Source: Sulfoacidibacillus thermotolerans (lineage in GTDB: Bacteria; Bacillota; Bacilli; Alicyclobacillales; SLC66). From it: 64,000 nucleotides of DNA. The translations under genes and the position numbers were made by a program. The DNA lies in NCBI RefSeq assembly GCF_003144315.1, contig NZ_MPDK01000003.1, positions 101,189 through 165,188 of the forward strand. Direction: 5' to 3'. The notes under the pieces were generated by a model, which was not told the origin of the DNA, made no database searches, and worked only from the letters and a program-made list of their open reading frames with translations. Of the stretch, positions 10,103-19,503 are shown piece by piece (position 1 is the first letter of the stretch; each line of letters begins with the position of its first letter).

Positions 10103-11332
10103 GTGATTAAATGGGGACGTCTCACGACCTTTATTGTTCTTGTCGTGGCGATTTTTGCGATTGTTATATCCACGAGTTCGATGTTATATAAAAAAATTCC
10201 CCTTGGGCTTGATTTACAAGGTGGATTTGAAGTTCTCTATCAGGTAGGTAATTCGAATCAGACAATTACTGCGAGAGATATGAGTGCAACAGTGGCTGCT
10301 CTTGAAAATCGCGTAAATGCACTCGGTGTATCAGAACCTTCAATTGAAGTGGAAAATGGAAATCGGATACGCGTGTCCTTGGCTGGGCAATTCAACCAAG
10401 TGCAGGCGCGCAACTTTCTTTCAAAAGAAGCAAACCTCGAATTCAAATCGCCTACCGGACAAGTACTTATGACAGGTAAAGACCTCGAGAGCAATGCACA
10501 TTATGAGGCAGATCCGACGACAGGTGCGCCAGAAGTAGCTGTGCAATTTAAAGATCCAGCCCTTTTTCAAGCGATTACCCAAAAATATTTGGGGCAACCG
10601 ATCTCGATTTGGCTAAATGGTCGCATGATTGATAATCCGGTCATTAAAGATGTCATAACGAATGGACAAGCTACGATCTCTGGCAGTTCTTCAGCACAGG
10701 CTGCCATTCAGTTAGCGGAACTATTAAATGCAGGGGCACTCCCTTTTCCACTGCATGAGTTATCTTCAACGAGTGTAGGACCGACGCTTGGTCAGGCCGC
10801 TTTGCACTCGACATTGCTAGCAGGTGCAATTGGCGTCGCGCTCATCTTTTTATTTATGATCATCATGTATCGCGTCCCTGGATTAATTGCAGTTGTTGCG
10901 TTGATTGCTTATAGCTATGTGTTACTTGCAGTGTTCGCAGGTATGCAAGTTACCCTTACTTTGACAGGATTAGCTGCTTTGGTACTTGGGATCGGGATGG
11001 CAGTTGACGCAAATATCATTACTTACGAACGAATCAAAGATGAATTGCGCAGCGGCAAGTCACTACAGTCCTCTGTCATTGCAGGGCAGCGTAAGGCGAT
11101 TCGGACGATTCTTGATTCGAATGTTACGACGCTGATTGCAGGGATTGTGATGTATGGCTATGGAACAGGGGATGTGCGGGGATTTGCTGTCGCACTGATC
11201 GCAAGTATTATCGTGAGCTTGTTAACAGCCGTACTGCTTAGCCGCACATTGCTGCTGTTATTTATCAAAGCAAATGTGGTGAAGAACACTTGGCTGTTTG
11301 GCATTTCGAGAAAGGTGGCTAATCCCTCATGA
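10103..11332 (+). CDS. secD: Protein translocase subunit SecD
   Basis: A 409-residue RND-type membrane protein that, with SecF, uses the proton motive force to complete preprotein export. There is one N-terminal helix, then a conserved LGLDLQGGFEVLYQV, the P1 periplasmic region (about 45-235), then five C-terminal helices. The helical part holds GMAVDANIITYERIKDELR and a DVRGFAVALIASI turn. A GTG start follows an AGGAGG site. secF overlaps by four bases. SecD and SecF are separate here, whereas Bacillus subtilis has them fused. Confidence 0.96.
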   Translation: MIKWGRLTTFIVLVVAIFAIVISTSSMLYKKIPLGLDLQGGFEVLYQVGNSNQTITARDMSATVAALENRVNALGVSEPSIEVENGNRIRVSLAGQFNQVQARNFLSKEANLEFKSPTGQVLMTGKDLESNAHYEADPTTGAPEVAVQFKDPALFQAITQKYLGQPISIWLNGRMIDNPVIKDVITNGQATISGSSSAQAAIQLAELLNAGALPFPLHELSSTSVGPTLGQAALHSTLLAGAIGVALIFLFMIIMYRVPGLIAVVALIAYSYVLLAVFAGMQVTLTLTGLAALVLGIGMAVDANIITYERIKDELRSGKSLQSSVIAGQRKAIRTILDSNVTTLIAGIVMYGYGTGDVRGFAVALIASIIVSLLTAVLLSRTLLLLFIKANVVKNTWLFGISRKVANPS

Positions 11333-12237
11333 GATTTGCAATCGTGTCACGCCGCAAATGGTTTTTTCTGCTGTCTGGAACCATTACGCTGGCGGGCTTG
11401 ATCGTCATGTTGATCTTTGGGTTGAATTTGGGGACCGACTTCAAGTCTGGGTCACAAGTGCAGATCGTATTGAACCAGCCTTTTAATGCGGAGGCGGTGC
11501 GTGCTGTTTTTATAAAGCAAGGGCTTCCAGTGGGACCGGAGGGCATCACGGCGGCTGGAACAAACAACCAAATGGCAGTTGTTCGGCTCAGTTACCCTCT
11601 ATCGAATGCACAAGAGGGGAAATTAAATGCAGCAATCAAGGCCTCATTTCCTAAAGCGCTCGTTCCTCCTGAGTATTCGACAGTGGATCCAATCATTGCG
11701 CAAGAACAATCACAAACTGCGGTATGGGCTGTTTTGCTCGCGTCACTTGGCATCGTTATCTATGTAGCGATTCGCTTTGAATATCGTTTTGCTGTTGCAG
11801 GAATTGCAGCACTCTTGCATGACGCGTTCATTGTTATCTCGGTCTTTGCACTCTTGCGATTGGAAGTAGATTTGCCCTTTATCGCTGCGGTTCTTACAAT
11901 TGTCGGCTACTCGATCAATGATACGATTGTTATTTTTGATCGCATTCGGGAAAACTTAAAAGGTGCGAAAGTCAAGACGTTAAAAGAACTAGAAACGCTC
12001 GTCGATCACTCCTTGTGGCAGACAATGGCGCGTTCAATCAATACCGTATTAACGGTCTTATTTGCGGCGATGAGCTTGTTTTTCTTTGGCGGAGATCCGA
12101 TTCACAACTTTTGTTTTGCACTGCTTGTCGGGTTGATAAGCGGGGCATACTCCTCTATTTTTATCGCAAGTCCGATCTGGGTTGCTTGGCGTGGCCGAGC
12201 GATGGCACGCAGTCAGCAAACTCCGGCGAAAGCGTAA
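11329..12237 (+). CDS. secF: Protein translocase subunit SecF
   Basis: A 302-residue partner of SecD with the same fold but a shorter external domain. It opens with a helix and the GLNLGTDFKSGSQVQI segment, followed by five more helices carrying GYSINDTIVIFDRIRENL and SINTVLTVLFAAMSLFFFGG. It overlaps secD (ATGA), so the pair is made stoichiometrically. A strong hairpin follows directly after the stop. Confidence 0.95.
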   Translation: MRFAIVSRRKWFFLLSGTITLAGLIVMLIFGLNLGTDFKSGSQVQIVLNQPFNAEAVRAVFIKQGLPVGPEGITAAGTNNQMAVVRLSYPLSNAQEGKLNAAIKASFPKALVPPEYSTVDPIIAQEQSQTAVWAVLLASLGIVIYVAIRFEYRFAVAGIAALLHDAFIVISVFALLRLEVDLPFIAAVLTIVGYSINDTIVIFDRIRENLKGAKVKTLKELETLVDHSLWQTMARSINTVLTVLFAAMSLFFFGGDPIHNFCFALLVGLISGAYSSIFIASPIWVAWRGRAMARSQQTPAKA

Positions 12238-12242
12238 TGTCG

Positions 12243-12283
12243 AGCAAGAATCCCCGGCCTCGAAATTGCCGGGGATTCTTGCT
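12243..12283 (+). terminator. Rho-independent-type terminator after secF
   Basis: A 16-bp perfect stem (AGCAAGAATCCCCGGC and complement) with a 9-base loop starts six bases after the secF stop. The following sequence has only scattered T residues, but the stem is very stable. Confidence 0.75.
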
Positions 12284-12342
12284 ATCTAGCTGCATGCGAG
12301 TTAATTTTTTCAACGTACTAACAACATGTGCAGGAGGACTAA

Positions 12343-13257
12343 GTGAATGCGATGGAAAGAAACCAAACGCAAGAACAAAAATCGAACCAACTCGCATTTT
12401 ATAGTTTGTTGTTAAATGTGGTGTTAACTGCAGGAAAGGGAATTGTCGGAGTAATCGCGCACAGTGACGCATTGCTCGCGGATGCAGCCCATAGCGGTGC
12501 AGATGTGGCAGGTTCGATCGCAGTTTTAATCGGCATTCGCGTGGCACGTCGGCCTGCAGATTCTGATCATCCCTACGGGCATGGTAAAGCAGAGGAAATC
12601 GCGGCAAGTTTAGTCGCGATGTTGCTCATTTTGGCGGGACTTGACGTCGTGTATTCATCTGTGCGGCAATTTCTTACCCTCTCGTCAGCTCCAGATAGCC
12701 TTGCGCTCTATACTGCAGTCATCGCGATGCTAGCGAAAGAAGGAATGTATCATTATCAGTTACGTGTCGCACAAAAATTAAGTTCCCCTGCTCTTTATGC
12801 AGGAGCTGCAGATCACCGCTCAGATGTCTATTCATCTCTTGCAGCGGCAGTGGGGATTTTCCTCGCTCTTTTGGGGAAGTGGAACCATATCCAAGCGCTG
12901 CGTCTCGCCGATCCTGTAGCAGGATTTTTGGTTGCGGCTGTCGTCGTACATATCGGCTACCAATTAGCAAAACAATCTTATCGTTCGCTTATGGATCAAG
13001 TGCTGGATCCCGAGTCGACAAAAGAAATGTTGGCAGTGGCAATGGCAGTTGAAGGAGTTTTGCGTATCGACGATCTGCGGGCGCGCTCGTTTGGATCCTA
13101 TCTTGTCATTGACATTAAACTGAGTGTAGATGGAGAGGCCACAGTGAGTGCTGGTCACCGCGTAGCAAAAGAAGTAAAATATCAGATGATGAAACGGTTT
13201 CATTCGGTTGCAGATGTTTTTGTTCATGTGAATCCGTATTTCACGTCAAATGAGTGA
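12343..13257 (+). CDS. Cation diffusion facilitator (CDF) transporter
   Basis: A 304-residue CDF-family metal/proton antiporter with six membrane helices (about residues 15-215) and a C-terminal cytoplasmic metal-sensing domain. Metal-site motifs are HSGADVAGS in helix 2, the [10 protein letters not shown] loop and [10 protein letters not shown] in helix 5. Histidine/aspartate ligands in helices 2 and 5 are the pattern of Zn/Fe/Mn exporters, and specificity cannot be called. A GTG start at 12343 follows an AGGAGG site; an ATG three codons later is an alternative. It stands between secF and apt, where Bacillus relatives carry recJ. Confidence 0.9.
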   Translation: MNAMERNQTQEQKSNQLAFYSLLLNVVLTAGKGIVGVIAHSDALLADAAHSGADVAGSIAVLIGIRVARRPADSDHPYGHGKAEEIAASLVAMLLILAGLDVVYSSVRQFLTLSSAPDSLALYTAVIAMLAKEGMYHYQLRVAQKLSSPALYAGAADHRSDVYSSLAAAVGIFLALLGKWNHIQALRLADPVAGFLVAAVVVHIGYQLAKQSYRSLMDQVLDPESTKEMLAVAMAVEGVLRIDDLRARSFGSYLVIDIKLSVDGEATVSAGHRVAKEVKYQMMKRFHSVADVFVHVNPYFTSNE

Positions 13258-13307
13258 CGCACGTTGCGCGCTCTGAGCACCAAGTAAAGGGAAAGAGGAG
13301 TAAAATC

Positions 13308-13826
13308 GTGGATTTGCGACAAAAAATACGAGTTGTTGACGATTTTCCAGAACCGGGAATTAGCTTTAAGGATATTACGACTTTGCTCTGTGACGGTCCA
13401 AGTTTTCAATCTGCGATTCGACAAATTGCAGATTTTGGTCGACCGCGTGCGATTGATTTGGTTGTCGGTCCTGAAGCGCGCGGATTTGTCATTGGAGCGC
13501 CAACTGCCTATGCTTTAGGTGTCGGTTTTGTGCCTATTCGAAAGCCGGGGAAGTTGCCGGGTGTAACGATTCGCAAGGATTATCAACTAGAATATGGACG
13601 CGATGGGCTAGAGATTCATGCGGACGCCATTCAACCTGGGCAGCGTGTTTTTATTGTCGATGATTTACTTGCGACAGGTGGGACAATCCATTCGTGTATT
13701 GAACTTGTCGAACGCTCAGGCGGCATTGTTGCAGGTTTGGGGTTTCTGATTGAGTTACAGTACTTAGAAGGTCGTAAAAAACTTGCGCCATATGAAATTT
13801 TTTCGCTCATTCAGTATGAACAGTAG
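13308..13826 (+). CDS. apt: Adenine phosphoribosyltransferase
   Basis: A 172-residue purine-salvage enzyme that converts adenine and PRPP to AMP. The family N-terminus [23 protein letters not shown], the [10 protein letters not shown] loop and the PRPP-binding motif [13 protein letters not shown] are intact. GTG 13308 with an AGAGGAG site seven bases upstream gives the standard N-terminus; a longer reading that begins over the stop of the CDF gene adds 18 unrelated residues. It is followed by relA, as in Bacillus. Confidence 0.95.
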   Translation: MDLRQKIRVVDDFPEPGISFKDITTLLCDGPSFQSAIRQIADFGRPRAIDLVVGPEARGFVIGAPTAYALGVGFVPIRKPGKLPGVTIRKDYQLEYGRDGLEIHADAIQPGQRVFIVDDLLATGGTIHSCIELVERSGGIVAGLGFLIELQYLEGRKKLAPYEIFSLIQYEQ

Positions 13827-13870
13827 AGGGATGGGCAATTTTGCTTACTAAATGACAGAATGGAGGTGGG

Positions 13871-16222
13871 ATGATGGATAACCTTTCTGAGGAATTGCAT
13901 CCGCGCGCAGAGGATGGGAAGGAAGAAAGTATTGAAATGGAGCAACCGCTGACTGATGAGGAAGCGAAAGTTGCATTGCGGGCACTTTGTGATAAAGCAC
14001 CCTATCTCACGGATGTAGAACGCAGTTTGTTACGGCGCGCCTACATTTATGCGGAGTTGCACCATCGTGGGCAAAAGCGCAGTTCAGGCGAAGATTACAT
14101 CACCCATCCTGTGGCAGTCGCCGAAATTCTCTCTGGCTTAAAGCTGGATGCGGGCACTCTTGCGGCGGCATTGTTACATGATGTCGTTGAAGACACGAAG
14201 GTGACAGATGAAGAAGTTGAGCGACAGTTTGGCTCGGAAATCGCCCGTCTTGTCGATGGAGTTACGAAGTTGAAACGCCTGCGTTTTGAAACGCGAGAGG
14301 AACAACAAGCTGAAAATTTGCGTAAAATGTTTTTGGCAATGGCCAAGGATATTCGCGTAGCGCTCATTCGTTTAGCTGATCGCCTGCATAATATGAGAAC
14401 GCTGAAATATCGTCCGCTGGAAAAACAACGCAAGACAGCAGAAGAGACGCTGGAAATTTTTGCGCCATTAGCTCATCGATTGGGTATGTCAACTATCAAG
14501 TGGGAGCTTGAAGATATTTCTTTACGTTTTTTAGATCCGCAACAATACTATCGCATTGCACATTTGATGGCGAAAAAACGTGAGGAGCGAGACCATTACA
14601 TTCAGCAGGTGATTGTCGATTTGCGGGCTAAATTAGATGAGCTCAATGTACGTGCTGATTTGTCTGGTCGAGCGAAGCATATTTATAGTATTTATAAAAA
14701 GATGACCGTCCTGCATAAAGAGTTCAACGAAATCTACGATTTATTTGCCGTTCGCGTGATTGTTGATTCCGTCAAAGATTGTTATGCGGTTCTTGGCATT
14801 GTGCATACAATGTGGAAGCCTGTTCCAGGCAGATTTAAAGACTATATCGCGATGCCAAAACCTAATTTGTACCAAAGTCTTCATACGACGGTCATTGGGC
14901 CAAATGGTGAACCGATCGAGATTCAAATTCGCACGTGGGAGATGCACCGAACGGCAGAGTATGGCATTGCGGCTCATTGGATCTACAAAGAAACCACTTA
15001 CCAAAATAAAGAAAAAGAGCCGAGTGTGGCAATTATTGACAAAAGTGCCGCGCTGACTGGGCAAACTTCTCAATCAGTACAATCAACAGCATTTGCCAAA
15101 AAATTAGGATGGTTCCGCGAGGTTTTAGAGTGGCAGCAAGATTTTCGCGATGCCCAAGAATTTATGGAAACCTTAAAAATGGATCTATTCACAGACCAAG
15201 TATTCGTTTTTACGCCTAAAGGAGATGTGATTGAACTTCCTGCTGGATCATGTCCAATTGATTTTGCCTACCGTATTCATACAGATGTCGGCAATCGCTG
15301 TGTAGGAGCGAAGGTCAATGGTCGGATCGTCACACTGGATACGCGATTGCGAACGGGAGACATTGTCGAAATTCTCACTTCTAAGCTCTCGTATGGTCCT
15401 AGTCGTGATTGGTTAAAAATTGCACAGACTTCACAGGCGCGCGCCAAGATCCGAATGTGGTTTAAACGGGAGCGGCGAGATGAAAACGTAGAAAAAGGCA
15501 GAGATTTGATCGAAAAAGAAATTGTGAAACACAAGTTAGACCCGCACGCGGTCATGGCAAATTATTTGTCTGAGGTACTCGGAAAATTTAATCTCACGAA
15601 AGTTGATGACCTGTTTGCCTCTGTTGGGTATGGGGGGATTTCTGCTTCCCAAGTGATGACGCGCATTTTGGAACGGATGAAAAAAAGTGATGCGACACTT
15701 GAGTCTGTCGCACATTTGCCACTTATGCCGCTGTCAGAGCGCGATCAAAAAAAGAAGCAGCATGTAAGCAAGGGTCATACGGGTGTGCGTGTAGAGGGGA
15801 TCGACAATCTCTTGATCCGCTTTTCGCGTTGCTGCAATCCTGTTCCAGGGGATGAGATTATTGGGTTTATCACGCGAGGCCGAGGAGTATCTGTACACAG
15901 AAAAGACTGCCCCAACGTGCTAGCAATGATTGATGAGGGAAGTCGTATGATTGAAGTCGAATGGGACAGTAGTGTCGGGCAATCGTACAATGTCGACATA
16001 GAGGTCACTGCACTCGATCGAAGGGGTCTCATTAATGAAGTGATGAATGCTGTTGTGGAAACAAAAACGGATATTACTGCGGTGACAGGAAGAGCGGATC
16101 GGCGCAGGATGGCGACGATCCATTTGAGCATTGCGATTCGCAATGTCGATCACTTGCAGATGGTGGTGGATCGAATTAAGCGGGTAAAAGACATTTATGC
16201 TGTACGGCGCGTAATTCAATAA
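13871..16222 (+). CDS. relA: Bifunctional (p)ppGpp synthetase/hydrolase Rel
   Basis: A 783-residue stringent-response enzyme. Domains in order are: HD hydrolase (His103-Asp104 in LLHDVVEDT, and RLADRLHNMRT near 180), synthetase (about 245-375, with the RFKD motif of bifunctional Rel enzymes in GRFKDYIAMPKPN), TGS (about 435-495, FTPKGDVIELPAG), helical and zinc-finger-like region with RFSRCCNPVPGDEIIG, and a C-terminal ACT domain (about 705-783). Both active sites look intact, so it should make and degrade (p)ppGpp. The second ATG (13874) is better spaced from GGAGGT than the first. The apt-relA-dtd order is conserved. Confidence 0.97.
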   Translation: MMDNLSEELHPRAEDGKEESIEMEQPLTDEEAKVALRALCDKAPYLTDVERSLLRRAYIYAELHHRGQKRSSGEDYITHPVAVAEILSGLKLDAGTLAAALLHDVVEDTKVTDEEVERQFGSEIARLVDGVTKLKRLRFETREEQQAENLRKMFLAMAKDIRVALIRLADRLHNMRTLKYRPLEKQRKTAEETLEIFAPLAHRLGMSTIKWELEDISLRFLDPQQYYRIAHLMAKKREERDHYIQQVIVDLRAKLDELNVRADLSGRAKHIYSIYKKMTVLHKEFNEIYDLFAVRVIVDSVKDCYAVLGIVHTMWKPVPGRFKDYIAMPKPNLYQSLHTTVIGPNGEPIEIQIRTWEMHRTAEYGIAAHWIYKETTYQNKEKEPSVAIIDKSAALTGQTSQSVQSTAFAKKLGWFREVLEWQQDFRDAQEFMETLKMDLFTDQVFVFTPKGDVIELPAGSCPIDFAYRIHTDVGNRCVGAKVNGRIVTLDTRLRTGDIVEILTSKLSYGPSRDWLKIAQTSQARAKIRMWFKRERRDENVEKGRDLIEKEIVKHKLDPHAVMANYLSEVLGKFNLTKVDDLFASVGYGGISASQVMTRILERMKKSDATLESVAHLPLMPLSERDQKKKQHVSKGHTGVRVEGIDNLLIRFSRCCNPVPGDEIIGFITRGRGVSVHRKDCPNVLAMIDEGSRMIEVEWDSSVGQSYNVDIEVTALDRRGLINEVMNAVVETKTDITAVTGRADRRRMATIHLSIAIRNVDHLQMVVDRIKRVKDIYAVRRVIQ

Positions 16223-16285
16223 CGGAAGCTGGCAGGGAGAATGTATTTAAAAAAATCTATAAAAGAAAGGAGGAAGCCTGGTTTT

Positions 16286-16414
16286 GTGGTTGATCAACGT
16301 GAAGGACGACTGCTCCTTGGCCAACGAGAAATTGTTGCTGTGTACACAAGGATAAAACGGTCAAATTCTATTGAACCACAGGCTCAAAAGAGTCGAAAAA
16401 ATCTATTGAGATGA
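16286..16414 (+). CDS. Possible 42-residue ORF between relA and dtd
   Basis: A GTG-started reading frame of 42 codons follows a strong AAAGGAGGAAG site (spacing about 12) in the 224-base gap between relA and dtd. The product is basic, starts [16 protein letters not shown] and resembles nothing I recognise. The spacing is long and no family support is available, so it may be a chance frame behind a Shine-Dalgarno-like run. Confidence 0.25.
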   Translation: MVDQREGRLLLGQREIVAVYTRIKRSNSIEPQAQKSRKNLLR

Positions 16415-16446
16415 TCATAGGTTTTTTGAACCAGGATATAGCTGTC

Positions 16447-16893
16447 GTGAGAGTCGTGGTACAGCGTGTGCGGCGCGCACAAGTGCGCGTACAAAATCAA
16501 GTTGTGGGAGAAATCGGCAGAGGATTGTTGCTCCTCGTAGGGTTTACACATGATGACGCAGAACCAGATTTGACCTATATGGTGGATAAAATTACAAATT
16601 TACGGGTTTTTGAGGATCCGGACGGGAAGATGAATGATTCTTTACTCGATGTAGGAGGGGGGATTCTATCCATCTCGCAGTTTACATTGTATGGGGATGC
16701 ACGTAAGGGGCGACGACCTAATTTTATGGAAGCTGCTCGTCCGGAAGTGGCTGAGCCATTGTATGAGCGCTTTAATGAGCTGCTGCGAGAGACTGGGATG
16801 ATTGTGGCGACAGGAGTATTTGGCGCGATGATGGACGTGGAATTTATTAATGAGGGGCCTGTTACCTTGTGTCTCGATACAGATCATCTCTAG
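16447..16893 (+). CDS. dtd: D-aminoacyl-tRNA deacylase
   Basis: A 148-residue DTD that hydrolyses D-aminoacyl-tRNAs (and glycyl-tRNA-Ala) to keep the pool chirally clean. The active-site elements are [17 protein letters not shown] and the Gly-cisPro region [14 protein letters not shown] 16447, giving the standard RVVVQRV N-terminus, is preferred to an ATG twelve codons upstream; an AGGAT site precedes it. It is followed ten bases later by the metallo-hydrolase gene. Confidence 0.93.
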   Translation: MRVVVQRVRRAQVRVQNQVVGEIGRGLLLLVGFTHDDAEPDLTYMVDKITNLRVFEDPDGKMNDSLLDVGGGILSISQFTLYGDARKGRRPNFMEAARPEVAEPLYERFNELLRETGMIVATGVFGAMMDVEFINEGPVTLCLDTDHL

Positions 16894-16903
16894 GAGGTAA
16901 GTT

Positions 16904-17536
16904 ATGCGAATTTGGCGTTTTACATTAAATCCGCTAGGGACAAATACATATGTTGTTAGCGATGATGAGGGGGCTGGACTCATCATTGATCCGAGTTCTC
17001 CTGATATGACTTCCGTTCTTGAACTCATTGAGCAAGAAAAATTACAGATTCAACAGATTGTGAACACCCATTGTCATTTTGATCACGTGCTTGGCAATGA
17101 GGAGCTTCGTGTAAAGCTTGGTGTTCCCTTGCGGATTCATGAGCGTGAACTGCCATTGCTGGAAAATGCGCCAAAGCAAGCTCTTGATTGGCTAGACATT
17201 GTAGTGACGACAGAGCAGCCAGACGGATTTTTTGTCGACGGAGAAGAGCTGTTGATTGGAAAATTGCGGTTTACCGTTCTTGAGACACCTGGACACAGCC
17301 CAGGTGGAGTGTGTTTTTATCATGCAACAGAAAATGTCCTTTTTTCAGGAGATACGTTATTTGCTGGAACGGTAGGCAGAACGGATTTGCCAGGGGCTGA
17401 TGGTTCCCAATTGTTAGTTTCCTTAAAAACAAAATTGTGGCCTTTGCCTGATCAGACAAAAGTGTATCCTGGGCATGAAGAAGATACGACCATTGGCGAG
17501 GAGCGGTCGTTAAACCCGTATTTCCACTTTGCTTAA
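16904..17536 (+). CDS. Metallo-beta-lactamase-fold hydrolase (glyoxalase II-like)
   Basis: A 210-residue metallo-hydrolase with the dinuclear zinc signature THCHFDH (residues 55-61), a third-ligand histidine in TPGHSPGG, the bridging aspartate in FSGDTLF and a final histidine in YPGHEEDT. It belongs to the small YqgX/YcbL-like group related to hydroxyacylglutathione hydrolase. In this bacillithiol-type organism the substrate may be a thiol ester, but that is inference. An AGGAGG site precedes the ATG, and it is probably co-transcribed with dtd. Confidence 0.88.
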   Translation: MRIWRFTLNPLGTNTYVVSDDEGAGLIIDPSSPDMTSVLELIEQEKLQIQQIVNTHCHFDHVLGNEELRVKLGVPLRIHERELPLLENAPKQALDWLDIVVTTEQPDGFFVDGEELLIGKLRFTVLETPGHSPGGVCFYHATENVLFSGDTLFAGTVGRTDLPGADGSQLLVSLKTKLWPLPDQTKVYPGHEEDTTIGEERSLNPYFHFA

Positions 17537-17554
17537 AAGACGGAGGTTTTGTCG

Positions 17555-17974
17555 CTACATTTTTTTTGCAGATGATGAAGGATCGCCAGGGAGTGTTTTA
17601 CGCTCAGCGAATCCTTCAGTGAGGCCATGCCAGTGGCTAATTTTCGCTTCTCCATCACGCCAACACAAATAGGCATCTTCACCGTTTATCGTTGTTAAAA
17701 AGTCGACAAGTCCTGTATCGATGTCCTTTACTTCAATAGATAAAGTTAGTAAGTGGTCAATTTGCTGACGAGCAGTGAGTAAAGAGAATTCAATTTGCGC
17801 TTCTTCTTTAAAAAAATCATCACTGTTGCCATCTTTATTTTCTTTTTGTTTGCGTACCAGGGCAAGCCGCATGAGAGCGAGTTCTTCGCGAGCTTTGCGC
17901 AACTCCATGATCTGTCGTTTGATTTGGGGGAGTAAGGCATTTGCTTCTTCGACTGTATAGTAGTGTTTTTCCAT
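17555..17974 (-). CDS. DUF2203 family protein
   Basis: A 139-residue soluble protein matching DUF2203: it begins with YYTVEEANALLPQIK, has a central charged coiled-coil-like helix (about residues 15-75), and ends in the family block GLVDFLTTINGEDAYLCW with HWHGLTEGF. The role is unknown. ATG 17974 sits behind a GGAAGGTGA site; the open frame continues 41 codons further upstream but without similarity. It is convergent with the metallo-hydrolase gene. Confidence 0.8.
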   Translation of the reverse strand: MEKHYYTVEEANALLPQIKRQIMELRKAREELALMRLALVRKQKENKDGNSDDFFKEEAQIEFSLLTARQQIDHLLTLSIEVKDIDTGLVDFLTTINGEDAYLCWRDGEAKISHWHGLTEGFAERKTLPGDPSSSAKKM

Positions 17975-18099
17975 AGTTGTCACCTTCCACTTGATCACAT
18001 CGTCGTCTGACTTTAAGGACGCAACGAACGATGTCTTTTCTTGAGTAAATTTGACGGAATGTAGCAAAATGAAACATGAAATAGCAGGAAAGCGCATTG

Positions 18100-18126
18100 A
18101 TACGTCGAATAACTACATCATACACT
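18100..18126 (+). promoter_or_regulatory. Possible sigma-E-type sporulation promoter before the EAL gene
   Basis: ATA (18100-18102), a 16-base spacer and CATACACT (18119-18126) agree with the sigma-E consensus (ATA-16-cATAcanT) of Bacillus mother cells. It lies 48 bases before the EAL gene start. Short degenerate motifs of this kind arise by chance, so this is only a candidate. Confidence 0.35.
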
Positions 18127-18173
18127 GGAATGCCCCAATTTAGACAATGGGATAAGGGGAGTGTTTAGACAAC

Positions 18174-19490
18174 ATGAATCAGCTATCTCCCCATCTGGAA
18201 ACAGCATGGAAAGAGTTTAGGGAAAATGGGCAGTTGCAGATCGTCTTTCAACCTATTTTACGCTTAGAATCCGGACAAATTATCGGTTATGAACTTTTAA
18301 GTCGCGCATCGTCGGGAAGCGGTCAACCGATGGCGATCGATGAGTTACTAACCGCAGCTGAGGCGTTAGAACAACTTAGTGAGTTCGATTTGTTTTTGTT
18401 GGATCGCGCTTTGGATCATATTGGGCGACTTCCACTGGCTAAAATGCGCTTCTTTGTCAATGTGATTCCAAGTACATTGCAATCAAATAAGTTAGCGAAA
18501 GTATTACATAACTTTGTTGAACGAACGCGAGGAACGATTCCGCTTGTACTTGAAGTGTGCGAACGGACAGCGGATCCGTCGGCGGCCCCGTGGTCAGAAT
18601 TGTTAGAACCTATTCGACGGATGGGAATTGACGTGGCGATCGACGATGTTGGCAGTGGGTATGCAGGATTAAACCGCACCGTAGAAATTCAACCGAACTG
18701 GATGAAACTAGACATTGGACTCGTTCGCGATATTGACACGAACTCCATGAAAGCAGCGATGGTTGCGAGCATCGTGACTTTTGCGCGCAAACTTGGATCG
18801 ATTCATTTGATCGCGGAGGGAATTGAAACGCAAGCAGAATTCAATACACTGCGCGATTTGGGGATTGAATATGGGCAAGGGTACTGGTTAGCTAGACCGC
18901 TTGACCGCATGTTAGAGGATCAAATCTTGCCACTTGGTAAAGGTCCAAAACGACCGACTTCTGCTGTCTCGTTTGACCGATACGGAGTAGCGCTCGCCGG
19001 TTTTCTTGAAAGGATCTGCAATGGGCATGTGGCGGAAACTGCGATGGCGCTTGACGCTTGTAATACCATCGAGCACGTGATTCACGCACGCAAGATCGAG
19101 GTCTTTCGCGTCGTCAATCAGCTTGCTTATTCGATGACGTCTGAAGCGGACGTGTTAGACAGTGAACCGTATCCGGTTCCAGATGAAGCGTTTGGGGTTT
19201 TGCGTAAAGGACAAGAACACGTTGCACAAAAAACGCAAGACTTAAGTCAGGAATACAGCTTATTGCATGGATGCCTATCTTCAGTGAAAGTGCCTATTCT
19301 TGTTCAAGAGCAGCTGTTGGGATTTCTTTATTGCGGGTTTTCCAAGGCCAACCAAGTGCGAGCGAATGTGATTGTCGTATTAAAAGGATTTGCGACTGCG
19401 ATCGCGATCGGTATCATGGCTCAGCGAATGATCGAACAAGGGTTGCAAAGTCAATTGCTGTCGCCTTTGCCGCAGTCGGAGTTGGAATAG
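18174..19490 (+). CDS. EAL-domain cyclic-di-GMP phosphodiesterase with C-terminal GAF-like domain
   Basis: A 438-residue cytosolic protein. Residues about 18-245 are an EAL domain that hydrolyses c-di-GMP to pGpG. Catalytic positions appear kept: Glu40 (ELL in place of EAL), Asn96, Glu127, Asp157-Asp158 (in IDDVGSGYAGL), Lys178, Glu215 and Gln235. Residues about 265-430 form a GAF-like alpha/beta domain that could sense a ligand. No membrane helix is present. A possible sigma-E promoter lies upstream. cobD-like and Nudix genes follow closely (13 bases, then a one-base overlap), so the three may be one transcript. Confidence 0.85.
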   Translation: MNQLSPHLETAWKEFRENGQLQIVFQPILRLESGQIIGYELLSRASSGSGQPMAIDELLTAAEALEQLSEFDLFLLDRALDHIGRLPLAKMRFFVNVIPSTLQSNKLAKVLHNFVERTRGTIPLVLEVCERTADPSAAPWSELLEPIRRMGIDVAIDDVGSGYAGLNRTVEIQPNWMKLDIGLVRDIDTNSMKAAMVASIVTFARKLGSIHLIAEGIETQAEFNTLRDLGIEYGQGYWLARPLDRMLEDQILPLGKGPKRPTSAVSFDRYGVALAGFLERICNGHVAETAMALDACNTIEHVIHARKIEVFRVVNQLAYSMTSEADVLDSEPYPVPDEAFGVLRKGQEHVAQKTQDLSQEYSLLHGCLSSVKVPILVQEQLLGFLYCGFSKANQVRANVIVVLKGFATAIAIGIMAQRMIEQGLQSQLLSPLPQSELE

Positions 19491-19503
19491 GAGCGTAAAG
19501 GCA

